From the NCBI RefSeq assembly GCF_003313325.1, contig NZ_QMHQ01000006.1, positions 62,001-126,000 on the forward strand: a DNA stretch of 64,000 nt, written 5' to 3'. Made by a program: the position numbers and the translations under genes. This document shows positions 44,204 through 53,196 of this stretch, piece by piece. Positions within the stretch are counted from its first letter, which is position 1, and each line of letters opens with the position of its first letter. The notes below the pieces were generated by a model. That model was not told the DNA's origin. It did not search any database and was given only the letters and a program-made list of their open reading frames with translations. Origin of the DNA: Pedobacter namyangjuensis (lineage in GTDB: Bacteria; Bacteroidota; Bacteroidia; Sphingobacteriales; Sphingobacteriaceae).

Positions 44204-44629
44204 ATGAAAAAAGAAAGTGTACTGGTTGAGCGAACATTTGATACGCCTATAGCTAAAGTTTGGAGCGCAATTAGCGACAACTCGGAATTAAAAGAATGGT
44301 ATTTTGATATTGAAGAATTTGAACCGAAAGTTGGTTTTACATTTGATTTTTTAGCTGGTAGCGAAGAGAAAAAGTTTTTTCACCTTTGCGAAGTTACAGA
44401 GGTAGAGGAAGAAAAAAAACTGGCTTACACTTGGAGATATGACAATTATCCAGGAAATTCTACCGTTTGTTGGGAACTTAAACCAGTTGGCGAAAAGACT
44501 TTGCTTAGATTAACCCATACCGGATTGGAAACTTTTGCAGAAGCAGGACCAGAGTTTACAAAAGAAAGCTTTACAGAAGGCTGGAATTATTTTATGCACG
44601 ATGCATTAAAAAACTATATCGAAGGATAA
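44204..44629 (+). CDS. SRPBCC / AHSA1-like START-domain protein
   Basis: 141-aa soluble protein of the AHSA1 (activator of Hsp90 ATPase homologue 1-like) branch of the SRPBCC fold. Typical pieces are VERTFDTPIAKVWSAISDN at the start, KEWYFD, GFTFDF, LAYTWRYDNYP and the C-terminal helix EGWNYFMHDALKNYI. Such proteins bind hydrophobic ligands in a cavity; the ligand is unknown. A 13-bp inverted repeat follows the stop. Confidence 0.85.
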   Translation: MKKESVLVERTFDTPIAKVWSAISDNSELKEWYFDIEEFEPKVGFTFDFLAGSEEKKFFHLCEVTEVEEEKKLAYTWRYDNYPGNSTVCWELKPVGEKTLLRLTHTGLETFAEAGPEFTKESFTEGWNYFMHDALKNYIEG

Positions 44630-44636
44630 AACAACA

Positions 44637-44695
44637 CGCATAGAAACGTGGCGAGCAAAAAATAATCAACTCAAGCTTTGCTACGTTTCTATGCG
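44637..44695 (+). terminator. Long hairpin after the AHSA1-like gene
   Basis: CGCATAGAAACGT (44637-44649) and ACGTTTCTATGCG (44683-44695) are a perfect 13-bp inverted repeat. There is no T run after it, so the stem may protect mRNA or bind a protein rather than terminate. Confidence 0.4.
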
Positions 44696-44781
44696 ATAAT
44701 TCAAATTACTACTAGTAAAAAAAATCCCGATAGGTTAATACGGATAAGATTAAAAAGTTAAATTTGGTTTAAAACCAAACA

Positions 44782-45138
44782 ATGGAAACAATAAAAACCA
44801 TATCCAATTATATCAAATCCTTTCCAGAGGAAACACAAATCCTACTTAACCAAATTTACCACACGATTAAGAAAGTGGCTCCAGATGCAACGGAAAGTAT
44901 CAGCTATGGTATTCCAGCATTTAAATTAAACGGAAAACCATTGGTTTATTTTGCAGGACTTAAAAACCATATCGGCTTTTACGCAACCCCAACTGGCCAC
45001 GAAGCATTTGTCAATGAATTATCTAAATACAAACAAGGAAAAGGATCGGTACAATTTCCGTTAAAGGAAGCTATGCCCTTAGAATTGATTGCAAGAATTA
45101 CAAAATTTAGAGTGGATGAAAATTTAAAAAAGAAGTAG
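44782..45138 (+). CDS. DUF1801 (YdhG/iron-chaperone-like) protein
   Basis: 118-aa soluble protein of the DUF1801 family. The core SISYGIPAFKLNGKPLVYFA and GFYATPTGHEAF, with a C-terminal ELIARITKFRVDENL, match the group. Members have a frataxin-like fold and some are annotated iron chaperones; iron binding is not visible from sequence. No co-transcribed partner is evident; it converges with pyrD 14 bp later. Confidence 0.85.
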   Translation: METIKTISNYIKSFPEETQILLNQIYHTIKKVAPDATESISYGIPAFKLNGKPLVYFAGLKNHIGFYATPTGHEAFVNELSKYKQGKGSVQFPLKEAMPLELIARITKFRVDENLKKK

Positions 45139-45152
45139 AAAAGCCATGGTGT

Positions 45153-46184
45153 TTAGTTCACCAAAGCTTTACAAATTTGTTTAATTAATCCTGGCCCTTC
45201 GTAAATAAAACCGGTATACAGTTGCACTAAACTTGCACCAGCTTCTATTTTTTCTTTTGCATCTGTTGCAGAATGTATGCCTCCTACCCCAATAATAGGG
45301 AAAGATTTATTAGATTTTTCTGCTAAATATCTAATTACTTCTGTAGATCTTTTTGTAAGTGGTTTACCGCTCAAACCGCCCATTTCGTTTTTAACTTTCT
45401 CTTCGCTGTAAAGTCCATTCCTATCAATTGTTGTGTTTGTAGCAATTACGCCGGCTATACCGGTTTCCTTTACAATTTCCACAATGTCATCCAGCTGTTC
45501 GTCTGTTAAATCGGGTGCAATTTTAAGCAGAATAGGTCTCGAAATATCATTTTTCTTATTTCGTTGTTGCAAGGTATTTAACAATTGCATTAAAGGTTCC
45601 TTTTCTTGCAAAGCACGTAAACCTGGGGTATTTGGCGAGCTAACGTTAACTACAAAATAATCTACCACATCAAACAAACGGTCGAAACATTTAATGTAAT
45701 CGCTCACCGCGTCTTCGTTAGGCGTAGCTTTGTTCTTGCCAATATTGCCTCCAACCACAATATGAGGATGGCTTTCTTTCAACAATCGCAAACGTTCCGC
45801 CATCACATCAACTCCTTTGTTATTAAAGCCCATACGGTTAATAATAGCTTCATCTGCTTGCAAACGAAACATACGTGGCTTATCGTTTCCGGGCTGAGGG
45901 AGCGGCGTAACGGTGCCAACTTCAATAAAGCCAAAACCCAGATTGCTTAATGCCTCAACATATTCCCCGTTTTTGTCAAAACCAGCGGCCATACCTACCG
46001 GATTTTTGAATTTAATACCAAAAACTTCCCTTTCTAAACCTTTAATGCTAATATCATAACTACCTCTAATAATGGTTTTGCCCAAAGGGAAGTAATCATT
46101 GAACCACTTTAAGCGTTTTACCACAAAGTGATGGACTTTTTCAGGGTCAAATTTAAAAAAAACAGGTTTGATTAGGCGATACAT
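45153..46184 (-). CDS. pyrD: Dihydroorotate dehydrogenase (quinone), class 2
   Basis: Membrane-associated FMN enzyme, 343 aa, oxidising dihydroorotate with quinone in pyrimidine synthesis. Class 2 traits are the N-terminal helical membrane-contact region (about 1-45) and the catalytic Ser in VNVSSPNTPGLRALQ. FMN-binding pieces include FKNPVGMAAGFDKNGE, NIGKNKATP and IIGVGGI. Length fits. Its pathway partners pyrR-pyrB are 7 kb away on the other strand. Confidence 0.95.
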   Translation of the reverse strand: MYRLIKPVFFKFDPEKVHHFVVKRLKWFNDYFPLGKTIIRGSYDISIKGLEREVFGIKFKNPVGMAAGFDKNGEYVEALSNLGFGFIEVGTVTPLPQPGNDKPRMFRLQADEAIINRMGFNNKGVDVMAERLRLLKESHPHIVVGGNIGKNKATPNEDAVSDYIKCFDRLFDVVDYFVVNVSSPNTPGLRALQEKEPLMQLLNTLQQRNKKNDISRPILLKIAPDLTDEQLDDIVEIVKETGIAGVIATNTTIDRNGLYSEEKVKNEMGGLSGKPLTKRSTEVIRYLAEKSNKSFPIIGVGGIHSATDAKEKIEAGASLVQLYTGFIYEGPGLIKQICKALVN

Positions 46185-46615
46185 GGCACGAAGATAAATA
46201 AAAAATCAAAAGTTAAATTTGAGTATTTATTTTTTTGAAAAGCAACAGCATCATCAATGGCAAAAACAGTCCTTTGCTCTGCTCAAATGGCTGGCGCTAC
46301 GCTTGCCATAACCGCGTCGCCAAGGTTTATTATACAAAGCCGGTATCGTAAACTCAAGTCGTTATGTTCAAAATAAGTTTTCTTATTAGAGCCAGCAACC
46401 AAAAATATCATCCTTAAACTGACTGACAAAAAAGCTAACCTCTTCAAAACCTCCGATTTCACTTCAACCTATTGAAAATGACCTGTGTTAACTAAACCCG
46501 ATTGAAATGAAAAGCCCGCAAACGAGTTTACGAGTGCGGACTTGTAATAAAAAGCGGGACTGCCGTCTAATAACAGCAGAGCTAGCCTTTTCTAAAATTT
46601 TTAATGGCGTCGGTA
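46185..46615. other. Gene-free stretch between pyrD and the NmrA-like gene
   Basis: No reading frame with coding character. It contains repeat copy F at 46491-46563; the first 300 bp contain nothing I can assign. Confidence 0.55.
46491..46563 (-). repeat. Intergenic inverted-end repeat, copy F (short form, inverted)
   Basis: Starts ACTAAACCCGATTGAAATG and ends AATAAAAAGCGGGACTG; family ends in reverse orientation with a different centre. Confidence 0.7.
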
Positions 46616-47266
46616 CTAATATGCTGCCGTAAACTGTTCTTGATGATGGGCATTGTTCTCCAACTCATCGGCAATTGCTACAGCTAAATCTTCGCCAGAC
46701 AAGATCGAACGTCCTTGCTCGTTAAAAACTGGACTTGTTTTGCCTAAACGATAGTTACCAGTACGGCCAGTTGTTATGCCTGGGTGCATTTCAATAGCCG
46801 GGCTAAAGAACAACCAATCTAACTCTGTTTCTTCTTTTAGCGTATTAAAATAATCTCTCACTGCAGATGCCCCAGGATAAATTTCGGCCGGAAAATCAGG
46901 ACCATCGACTAATTGCTTTCCATCTATTTGCAAGGTACCAGCACCACCAATAAAAATATAGCGCTTAACACCCGATGCTTTTACACCTTTTTGAATGGCG
47001 TTTGCACCAATAACCGTATCGTTGTAAAGATTTGGATTAGTCCAGCCTGCGTTAAATGCACTTACAACAGCGTCGGCGCCTTTTAGCGTTTGCGCCAACT
47101 TTTCGGTATCCAAAACGTCAACCGCTACCTTCGTAAGTTTTTCGTTTTCATTTTCTATTTTTTCCGTACTACGAGCTATTGCTACAACTTCATGACCGCG
47201 AGAAGTTAACTCGTTTACTAAATTTTTGCCGACAAAACCTGTGGCTCCTATTACTGCTACTTTCAT
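46616..47266 (-). CDS. NAD(P)-dependent NmrA/SDR-like oxidoreductase
   Basis: 216-aa protein with a Rossmann start VAVIGATGFVGKNL (residues 3-16), then DVLDTEKLAQTLKGADAVVSAF and the substrate region LFFSPAIEMHPG. It matches the atypical SDR/NmrA-like group (NAD(P)-binding, often quinone or flavin reduction or redox sensing). The preceding gene encodes an Rrf2 regulator transcribed the same way, and the gap between them carries the same palindrome as the regulator's promoter, so it is the likely target. Confidence 0.82.
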   Translation of the reverse strand: MKVAVIGATGFVGKNLVNELTSRGHEVVAIARSTEKIENENEKLTKVAVDVLDTEKLAQTLKGADAVVSAFNAGWTNPNLYNDTVIGANAIQKGVKASGVKRYIFIGGAGTLQIDGKQLVDGPDFPAEIYPGASAVRDYFNTLKEETELDWLFFSPAIEMHPGITTGRTGNYRLGKTSPVFNEQGRSILSGEDLAVAIADELENNAHHQEQFTAAY

Positions 47267-47339
47267 GTTTTTTAGTATTGCGATAAGCGAATTTGCATTC
47301 TGAGGCTAATTTCACTCATCTGTTTTATAAATTAATTAA

Positions 47340-47360
47340 TTGTAATATTATTTGTTACAG
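47340..47360. promoter_or_regulatory. Rrf2 operator candidate upstream of the NmrA-like gene
   Basis: TTGTAAT-N7-GTTACAG (47340-47346 / 47354-47360). It matches the palindrome at 47790-47810 with the same 7-nt spacer. Confidence 0.6.
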
Positions 47361-47377
47361 TTTACATCAAAAAAATT

Positions 47378-47788
47378 TTATTCGAATTGCTGACTGAAAT
47401 CAGCCAGTGTTTTTTTATTCAACTGATCAATCAAAATCTTTTCTGTATCGTTATATAAATTATTTAAATGCTTGTTAATGTCTTTACCAACCGGACATTT
47501 AGGGTTGGGTGTATTTTTTTGGTGGCCTAATAACGAAAGTTGCTTAACACTATTATAAACTGCTGCCAAAGTAATTTCTTTGGCCGAAACAGCTAGTGTA
47601 CTGCCTCCATTTTTACCTTCTTTACTCTGTACGAAACCATGCTTACGCAAACTGCTTAGCTCTTTACGCACCAAAACCGGGTTGATATTAATACTGCCAG
47701 CCAAATATTCAGAAGACAAGAGCTCGCCTTTTGCTTGATCTAGCAAAGTTAATAGGTGCAAAGCGATAGCAAATCTTCCGTTATTCAT
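47378..47788 (-). CDS. Rrf2-family transcriptional regulator
   Basis: 136-aa winged-helix regulator. The HTH reads LSSEYLAGSININPVLVRKELSSLRKHGFV in two pieces, with the wing KEGKNGGSTLA. A single conserved-position Cys lies in PNPKCPVG, in the region where Rrf2 proteins bind a cluster or sense oxidants, so a one-Cys redox sensor is plausible rather than an Fe-S form. The open frame begins at 47815, but that is inside the -7 element/palindrome zone, so ATG 47788 (MNNGRFAIAL, the usual start) is used. It likely controls itself and the NmrA-like gene. Confidence 0.85.
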   Translation of the reverse strand: MNNGRFAIALHLLTLLDQAKGELLSSEYLAGSININPVLVRKELSSLRKHGFVQSKEGKNGGSTLAVSAKEITLAAVYNSVKQLSLLGHQKNTPNPKCPVGKDINKHLNNLYNDTEKILIDQLNKKTLADFSQQFE

Positions 47789-47789
47789 T

Positions 47790-47820
47790 CTGTAATTATT
47801 TTTATTACAGTACAAATGTA
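47790..47820 (-). promoter_or_regulatory. Rrf2 promoter with overlapping operator palindrome
   Basis: -7 element TACATTTG on the minus strand (47813-47820) followed by CTGTAAT-N7-ATTACAG (47790-47810), a perfect 7-bp-arm palindrome over the expected transcription start. Confidence 0.65.
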
Positions 47821-48007
47821 GGTGTTATTTTCGAATCTGAAGAATTTTAGCAAAAAAAAATGCAACAGCTCAGCTTTCACCAAACCGGCTTTAGTTAAAT
47901 TAGCTACACATGCCTTTGAGATTGCTCCATAAAACGCAATTGGATTTGCCCAAATTTACTAGGGTTCGTTTTCAAAAACTTATCCTTTAAAACGGCAATA
48001 AAAATCG

Positions 48008-48015
48008 TATTTTTG
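48008..48015 (+). promoter_or_regulatory. -7 element (TATTTTTG) for the ABC-F gene
   Basis: Perfect TAnnTTTG, 7 bp before ATG 48023; the transcript would be leaderless or nearly so. Confidence 0.4.
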
Positions 48016-48022
48016 CGCTGAA

Positions 48023-49936
48023 ATGATTTCTATAAACGACTTAACCTTTTTAATTGGCTCTAGAGCCTTATACGACGAAGCGAACTGGCATATTAAACCG
48101 GGCGACAGAGTTGGACTTATTGGCGCCAATGGTACCGGAAAATCTACGTTATTAAAGATAATTGTAGGTGAATATGCGCCTTCTTCGGGCAGTGTTTCTA
48201 TGGCGAAGGATCTAAAAATTGGTTATTTGAACCAAGATTTACTTTCGTACGAATCTCACCACACCATTTTACACGTTGCAATGGAGGCTTTTGAACGCCA
48301 AAATCAATTGCACGACGAGATTGAAGAACTGCTAAAAAAAATTGAGACCGACTACAGTGAAGAGACTCTTTATAAACTAAGCGATAAACAGCAAGAGTTT
48401 GAGGCATTAGATGGCTATAACATCGAATACAGAGCTAATGAAATTTTAGCGGGTTTAGGTTTTAGCACAGCTGATCAGCATCGCCCTTTAAATACCTTTT
48501 CTGGAGGCTGGCGTATGCGTGTAATGTTGGCCAAAATTCTTTTGCAAACTCCTGATATTTTATTACTGGATGAGCCTACCAACCACATGGACTTACCATC
48601 TATTAAATGGTTAGAAACATATCTAGGTAGTTTTGAAGGCGCAATCGTAATCGTATCCCACGATAGGTATTTCTTAGATAAAATTGTTCGTAAAACAGTT
48701 GAATCTAGAAAAGGTAAACTGACTGTTTATGCCGGAAATTACTCATTCTATGTTGAAGAAAAATCTTTAAGAGGCGAGATTCAGAAAGGCGAATTTAAAA
48801 ACCAGCAAGCTAAGATTAAGCAAGAAGAACGTTTAATTGAACGTTTTAAAGCTAAAGCGAGCAAAGCCAAAATGGCGCAGTCGCGTATGAAAGCTTTAGA
48901 TAAAATGGAGCGTGTTGAGGATGTTGATGATGACAACCCAACCGTTAACTTCAGCTTTAAATTTACTAAACCAAGTGGCAGGCATGTAATTAAGGTGGAA
49001 AATGTTACCAAGGCTTATCCGAATATCGATATTTTGGAAAACGCCGATGGTCTGATTGAAAAAGGTGACAAAATTGCCTTAATTGGAGCTAATGGTAAAG
49101 GTAAGTCTACGTTATTACGTATGATTGCTGGAGCTGAAAGTTTTGCTCAAGGAAAAATTGAAACCGGACATAACGTTACCACAACTTTCTTTGCACAGCA
49201 CCAATTAGAATCTTTGCACTTAGACAATACGATTTTAGAGGAGTTGCAAGCCTTTGCCCCAAAACATACCGATACAGAACTACGTAGTATTTTAGGCTGT
49301 TTCTTGTTTACTGGCGATGATGTTTTCAAGAAAATTAAAGTGCTCTCTGGAGGAGAAAAATCTAGAGTTGCCTTAGCCAAATCGTTAACTACAGACTCAA
49401 ATTTCTTAATTTTGGATGAGCCTACCAACCACTTGGACATACAGTCGGTAAATATTTTAATTCAGGCTTTACAACAGTACGAAGGAACGTTTATATCTGT
49501 TTCTCACGATAGGTATTTCTTAGATAATGTGGCCAACAAAATTTGGTTTATAGAAGAAGAAAAAATTAAGGAATATCCAGGAACTTATGCCGAGTACGAG
49601 GAGTGGAACAGTAAAAGGGTAATTCCTGCGCCAAAACCGATTCCGGTAAAACCTACTACCGAAGAGAAGAAAAAACCTGCCGAACCTGCTCCTGCAAATG
49701 TGCAACAGCAATTAAAAAAGCTAAACGATAAGTTGAAAAAAGCCGAAGAAGAGATTTCGGTTTTTGAAGCAAGCGTTAAAGATGCCGAGGCTGAATTGGC
49801 TAAGGAGGAAGTTTTTTCAAATCAGCATAAATTAGACGAAGCCAACAAAAAATACATGGCCGAAAAAGCATTGTTAGATCATGCCCAAAAAACTTGGGAA
49901 GATTTAGCAAATGAAATAATGGAATTGGAGGGATAA
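48023..49936 (+). CDS. ABC-F family ribosome-associated ATPase
   Basis: 637 aa, two ATPase domains and no membrane part. First site: Walker A GANGTGKST, signature FSGGWRMRV, Walker B LLLDEPTNHMD. Second: GANGKGKST, LSGGEKSRV, LILDEPTNHLD. The linker (about 245-325, rich in Lys/Glu) reaches the ribosome P-site; the C-terminal coiled coil (about 560-637) suggests a Uup- or YfmR-like member rather than EttA. ABC-F proteins relieve stalled ribosomes; antibiotic protection is not indicated by sequence alone. Confidence 0.93.
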   Translation: MISINDLTFLIGSRALYDEANWHIKPGDRVGLIGANGTGKSTLLKIIVGEYAPSSGSVSMAKDLKIGYLNQDLLSYESHHTILHVAMEAFERQNQLHDEIEELLKKIETDYSEETLYKLSDKQQEFEALDGYNIEYRANEILAGLGFSTADQHRPLNTFSGGWRMRVMLAKILLQTPDILLLDEPTNHMDLPSIKWLETYLGSFEGAIVIVSHDRYFLDKIVRKTVESRKGKLTVYAGNYSFYVEEKSLRGEIQKGEFKNQQAKIKQEERLIERFKAKASKAKMAQSRMKALDKMERVEDVDDDNPTVNFSFKFTKPSGRHVIKVENVTKAYPNIDILENADGLIEKGDKIALIGANGKGKSTLLRMIAGAESFAQGKIETGHNVTTTFFAQHQLESLHLDNTILEELQAFAPKHTDTELRSILGCFLFTGDDVFKKIKVLSGGEKSRVALAKSLTTDSNFLILDEPTNHLDIQSVNILIQALQQYEGTFISVSHDRYFLDNVANKIWFIEEEKIKEYPGTYAEYEEWNSKRVIPAPKPIPVKPTTEEKKKPAEPAPANVQQQLKKLNDKLKKAEEEISVFEASVKDAEAELAKEEVFSNQHKLDEANKKYMAEKALLDHAQKTWEDLANEIMELEG

Positions 49937-49964
49937 TTTTTTAGTTTTAACCAAAGATATAAGG

Positions 49965-49998
49965 ATGCACACGGATTTATTTCTTTGTGCATTTTTAT
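49965..49998 (+). terminator. Intrinsic terminator of the ABC-F gene
   Basis: ATGCACA (49965-49971) and TGTGCAT (49986-49992), then a T run. Confidence 0.72.
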
Positions 49999-50045
49999 TT
50001 CAACCATATTGATTACGAATAAGTAGGTAGATATAGAAATTTAAA

Positions 50046-51320
50046 ATGGGTAAATTGTATAAGTTATTTTTCGGATTCTTTCTATTACTGTTGTGTAGCC
50101 TTAGTTGCTTTGCGCAAAATCCAGTTTTGGTTTACGACAACAAAATCTATCAGCCCAACATTAAAACCGTTGAGTGTTATAATTCTAAAAAAGAACAATC
50201 ATTTCCCATCATCGCTTTAAAAAGTAGCGAAACCATAACTTTTGCCTTTGATGATTTACGCGGTGGCAACAAAAACTACAACTACACCATCGAACACTGT
50301 ACTTACGATTGGAAGCCGTCGAAAATTAATGCGATGGATTATCTCGAATCTTTTAAGGAGGATATTATTTTTAACTATAGGTATTCTTTTAACACGCTAC
50401 AGAAGTTTACGCATTATCAGCTCACTTTACCAAACGAGCAAATAAAACCAAAACTTGCCGGCAATTACATATTAAAGGTTTACGAAAACGGAAACCCGAA
50501 GCAAGTTGTAGTTACGCAACGCTTTTACGTAAGTAATAATGCGGTAAATGTGGGTGCAGACATAGTTCCAAGTAATCAGGTGCAATACAGAAACAGCAAA
50601 CAAAAAGTAAACTTTTCTGTGTTTCATCAAATGCCTATTGCCAACCCTTATATGGATATAAAAGCGGTAGTAATGCAAAATGCAAACCCGCAAACCGCTA
50701 TACTAAATACTAAACCTGCTTTTGTAAAACCTGGCGCTTTAGTTTACAACGATTTAAATACCAACGAATTTTGGGCCGGCAACGAATTTAGAAAGTTTGA
50801 CACAAGAAGTTTTAGGTATAAAGCAGAACATGTACAAGATATTTATAGAGACACTGCCTTAACGGTAATTCTTTTTACCGATCAACCGTACGGAAACAGT
50901 AAATACAGCAATCAGTTCGATGAAAATGGCAACTTTTTTATCCGCAATCAAGATGGAAGAGACAATGTTACCGATAGTGATTACGCAAACGTGCTATTCA
51001 CCTTAAAAGCAAATCCGCAAAGCGCAAAAGGTAATGTTTATTTAGCCGGGCGATTTAATAATTACATGCTAACAGACGACAGTAAACTGTCTTTCGATGC
51101 CAGCAGGCAACGTTATTACACCAACTTAAAGTTAAAACAAGGCTTATATGATTTTAAGTACGTTTGGGTTGACGAAAATGGAAAATATGACGATACCATT
51201 TTTGAGGGCTCTTTTTTTGAGACCGACAACACTTACCAGGTTTTGGTTTACTACAAAAAACCTGGAGGCCGTTGGGATGAGTTAGTAGGCTTTGTAAATG
51301 TTAATTCTGTTAAAAAATAA
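50046..51320 (+). CDS. DUF5103 / type IX secretion plug protein
   Basis: 424-aa exported protein with signal peptide (about 1-24, ending CFAQ). Matches the DUF5103 family, whose N-terminal region is named type IX secretion system plug. Typical text: VLVYDNKIYQPNIKTVECY near the start, FDDLRGGNKNYNYTIEHCTYDW, and GLYDFKYVWVDENGKYDD near the end. In Bacteroidota the Plug protein gates the large SprA translocon channel. No other type IX component is nearby. Confidence 0.82.
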   Translation: MGKLYKLFFGFFLLLLCSLSCFAQNPVLVYDNKIYQPNIKTVECYNSKKEQSFPIIALKSSETITFAFDDLRGGNKNYNYTIEHCTYDWKPSKINAMDYLESFKEDIIFNYRYSFNTLQKFTHYQLTLPNEQIKPKLAGNYILKVYENGNPKQVVVTQRFYVSNNAVNVGADIVPSNQVQYRNSKQKVNFSVFHQMPIANPYMDIKAVVMQNANPQTAILNTKPAFVKPGALVYNDLNTNEFWAGNEFRKFDTRSFRYKAEHVQDIYRDTALTVILFTDQPYGNSKYSNQFDENGNFFIRNQDGRDNVTDSDYANVLFTLKANPQSAKGNVYLAGRFNNYMLTDDSKLSFDASRQRYYTNLKLKQGLYDFKYVWVDENGKYDDTIFEGSFFETDNTYQVLVYYKKPGGRWDELVGFVNVNSVKK

Positions 51321-51329
51321 ATTAGTTTC

Positions 51330-51363
51330 TCGTTGTTCGTCTATCATTTTAAACGAGCAACGA
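51330..51363. terminator. Possible bidirectional terminator between convergent genes
   Basis: TCGTTGTTCGT (51330-51340) pairs with ACGAGCAACGA (51353-51363), with one G-U. The stem separates the plug gene and the alpha-amylase; T/A runs are weak. Confidence 0.45.
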
Positions 51364-51378
51364 AAAACGAACATCGAA

Positions 51379-52851
51379 CTAAACCTTCAGAATCCAAACA
51401 GAAACACTTCCGGCAGGGCATAAAAACTCCCCGAAACCTTCTTCATTTATCACCACCTCTTCGGTTCGGTAACCTAAAACATCTATAAAAGTTTTGCCAG
51501 CAAACTTCGCCCCTACTTCCATCGTTTTAAACCCTTCCTCGCCATTGCTTAGTAAAATTGCAAGCGCAGAATTTTCGTGCTCCTCGTCCCCTTCTCTAGT
51601 CCACCCAATACAATTCGGATGATCTAAATAATCGCGTTGCAAACCGTATGCTAACAAATCTCTTACTTTTAACATCTGTGGCAAACTAGCTACTGCCTTT
51701 AAATCAATTTTATTTCCCTCCTCTTCGTAACTAGCATCGTACAGGTCTGTGTAAAACACACAAGGAATTCCACCTTCTCTCAATAAAATCATGGCGTAAG
51801 CTAATGGCCTAAACCATTCTTCAACAAAAGACTCCAAAGATTGTAAAGGTTGCGAATCATGATTATCTACGAAAGTTACAGAAACTAAAGGGTTGTTCTG
51901 CACCAATGTATTATCAAAAATTGTTGTTAAATCATACTCCTTACCAGCTTGCGCAGCCAAATAAAAGTTATGGTGTAAAAGCGAATCAAAAAGTTGGGTT
52001 CGGCCACCAGTAGCGTCTACGTAACTTTCCAACTCCGCTATATCATCTATAACCCAGTTCTCCGCAACAATTAGCAACTCCTTATCGCAAGCCTCACGCA
52101 TGGCATCAATCCATTCGTTTAAAAATTCTGTAGAAATATGTTTCACCGCATCAAGCCTAAAGCCATCTAAATTTGCAGTTTCGAAATACCATTTACCCCA
52201 ATTTTTAAGCTCTTCGCGTACAGCCGGATTTCTAAAATCGATGTCATTGTACATCAGGTAATCGTAATTACCCATTTCTTTAGACGGTACATCTTCCCAA
52301 CCTTCTCCATATTCGTTTTGGATTGCAAAAATCGACGCCTCTTTCAAATCTTCGGCCCAATCTACTCCGCTAAAACATCTAAAGTCCCAAATAAACTCAG
52401 AGTATTTACCTTGCCTACCCGGAAATGTAAACTTTGTCCAAGCCTCTATCTCCAAATTTTCAGAAATAAATTCGTTTCTATCCTCTTCATTAACTCGTTT
52501 TACGGTAACTTTCTCCAGCTCATCGCCACCCGCCTTATGATTAAAAATGGTATCGGCAATAACAGAAATACCCTTTTCATGCAAAGCATTAATTGCAGCT
52601 AAATATTCTTCTTTGCTACCATACTTTGTGCTAACGCTATTTTTCTGGTCAAATTCACCTAAATCGTATAAATCATACGTATCGTAACCTATAGAATACC
52701 CGCCATTTGTGCCTTTATACGCTGGCGGAAACCAAACACCGGTAATACCTAATTGTGCTAAATTATCTGCCTCGTTACGAGCTTTGGTCCATAAATTTTC
52801 TTCTTCATTGTAATACCAATGAAAATATTGAATGAGCGTAGTATTTCGCAT
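51379..52851 (-). CDS. Cytoplasmic alpha-amylase (GH13)
   Basis: 490 aa with no signal peptide, so it acts on intracellular alpha-glucans such as glycogen or maltodextrins. The four GH13 regions are seen: GISVIADTIFNHKAGGD (I), DGFRLDAVKHI with nucleophile Asp (II), LLIVAENW with acid/base Glu (III) and FVDNHDSQP (IV). The N-terminus TLIQYFHWYY and length fit the cytosolic bacterial alpha-amylase type. No glycogen genes are adjacent. It is divergent from pyrR. Confidence 0.92.
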   Translation of the reverse strand: MRNTTLIQYFHWYYNEEENLWTKARNEADNLAQLGITGVWFPPAYKGTNGGYSIGYDTYDLYDLGEFDQKNSVSTKYGSKEEYLAAINALHEKGISVIADTIFNHKAGGDELEKVTVKRVNEEDRNEFISENLEIEAWTKFTFPGRQGKYSEFIWDFRCFSGVDWAEDLKEASIFAIQNEYGEGWEDVPSKEMGNYDYLMYNDIDFRNPAVREELKNWGKWYFETANLDGFRLDAVKHISTEFLNEWIDAMREACDKELLIVAENWVIDDIAELESYVDATGGRTQLFDSLLHHNFYLAAQAGKEYDLTTIFDNTLVQNNPLVSVTFVDNHDSQPLQSLESFVEEWFRPLAYAMILLREGGIPCVFYTDLYDASYEEEGNKIDLKAVASLPQMLKVRDLLAYGLQRDYLDHPNCIGWTREGDEEHENSALAILLSNGEEGFKTMEVGAKFAGKTFIDVLGYRTEEVVINEEGFGEFLCPAGSVSVWILKV

Positions 52852-52946
52852 AGTTTAGGGTTTAGAACACTAATAACCCTAAATGTTGATTTATGTTTGA
52901 TGAATTTATTTTTCTGGAAACGAAAGTCAATTTTTCATAGCATCTG

Positions 52947-53032
52947 TAGCCCCGCTTTCTGTTGCAATCTTTTTACCTATAATCTCCCCTGAAGGGGAAT
53001 TGTAAAAAGTATTTCCACGGCAATCGGGTTTA
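52947..53032 (+). repeat. Intergenic inverted-end repeat, copy G (short form)
   Basis: Left end TAGCCCCGCTTTCTGTTGC then AATCTTTTTAC; right end GTAAAAAGTATTTCCACGG then CAATCGGGTTTA. The centre carries a small CCCCT/AGGGG hairpin. Confidence 0.8.
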
Positions 53033-53173
53033 ATTTACGCGGGTTCCGCTCTCATAGTTTATGTAATAATAAAACTATCCTTTTTAAGAAATCTAACAAT
53101 TTAACACTCAAACACTTTAGCAGGACTTATGGATAACTTTTCACTTTCCACTTTTTACTTCCTACTTTTTCTC

Positions 53174-53181
53174 TATATTTG
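53174..53181 (+). promoter_or_regulatory. -7 element (TATATTTG) for pyrR
   Basis: Perfect TAnnTTTG 15 bp before ATG 53197. It overlaps the TTG at 53179 where the open frame begins, so the start is ATG 53197. Confidence 0.6.
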
Positions 53182-53196
53182 CGCAATCCTTGTTCA

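Larger units (their letters stand above)
52852..53196. other. Divergent gene-free region between alpha-amylase and pyrR
   Basis: Holds repeat copy G (52947-53032) and the pyrR promoter element. No gene. No long leader or attenuator hairpin precedes pyrR. Confidence 0.6.

Noticed and set aside
52852..53196. PyrR-controlled attenuator ahead of pyrR
   Set aside because: The promoter element is 15 bp before the start codon, leaving no room for anti-terminator and terminator hairpins.
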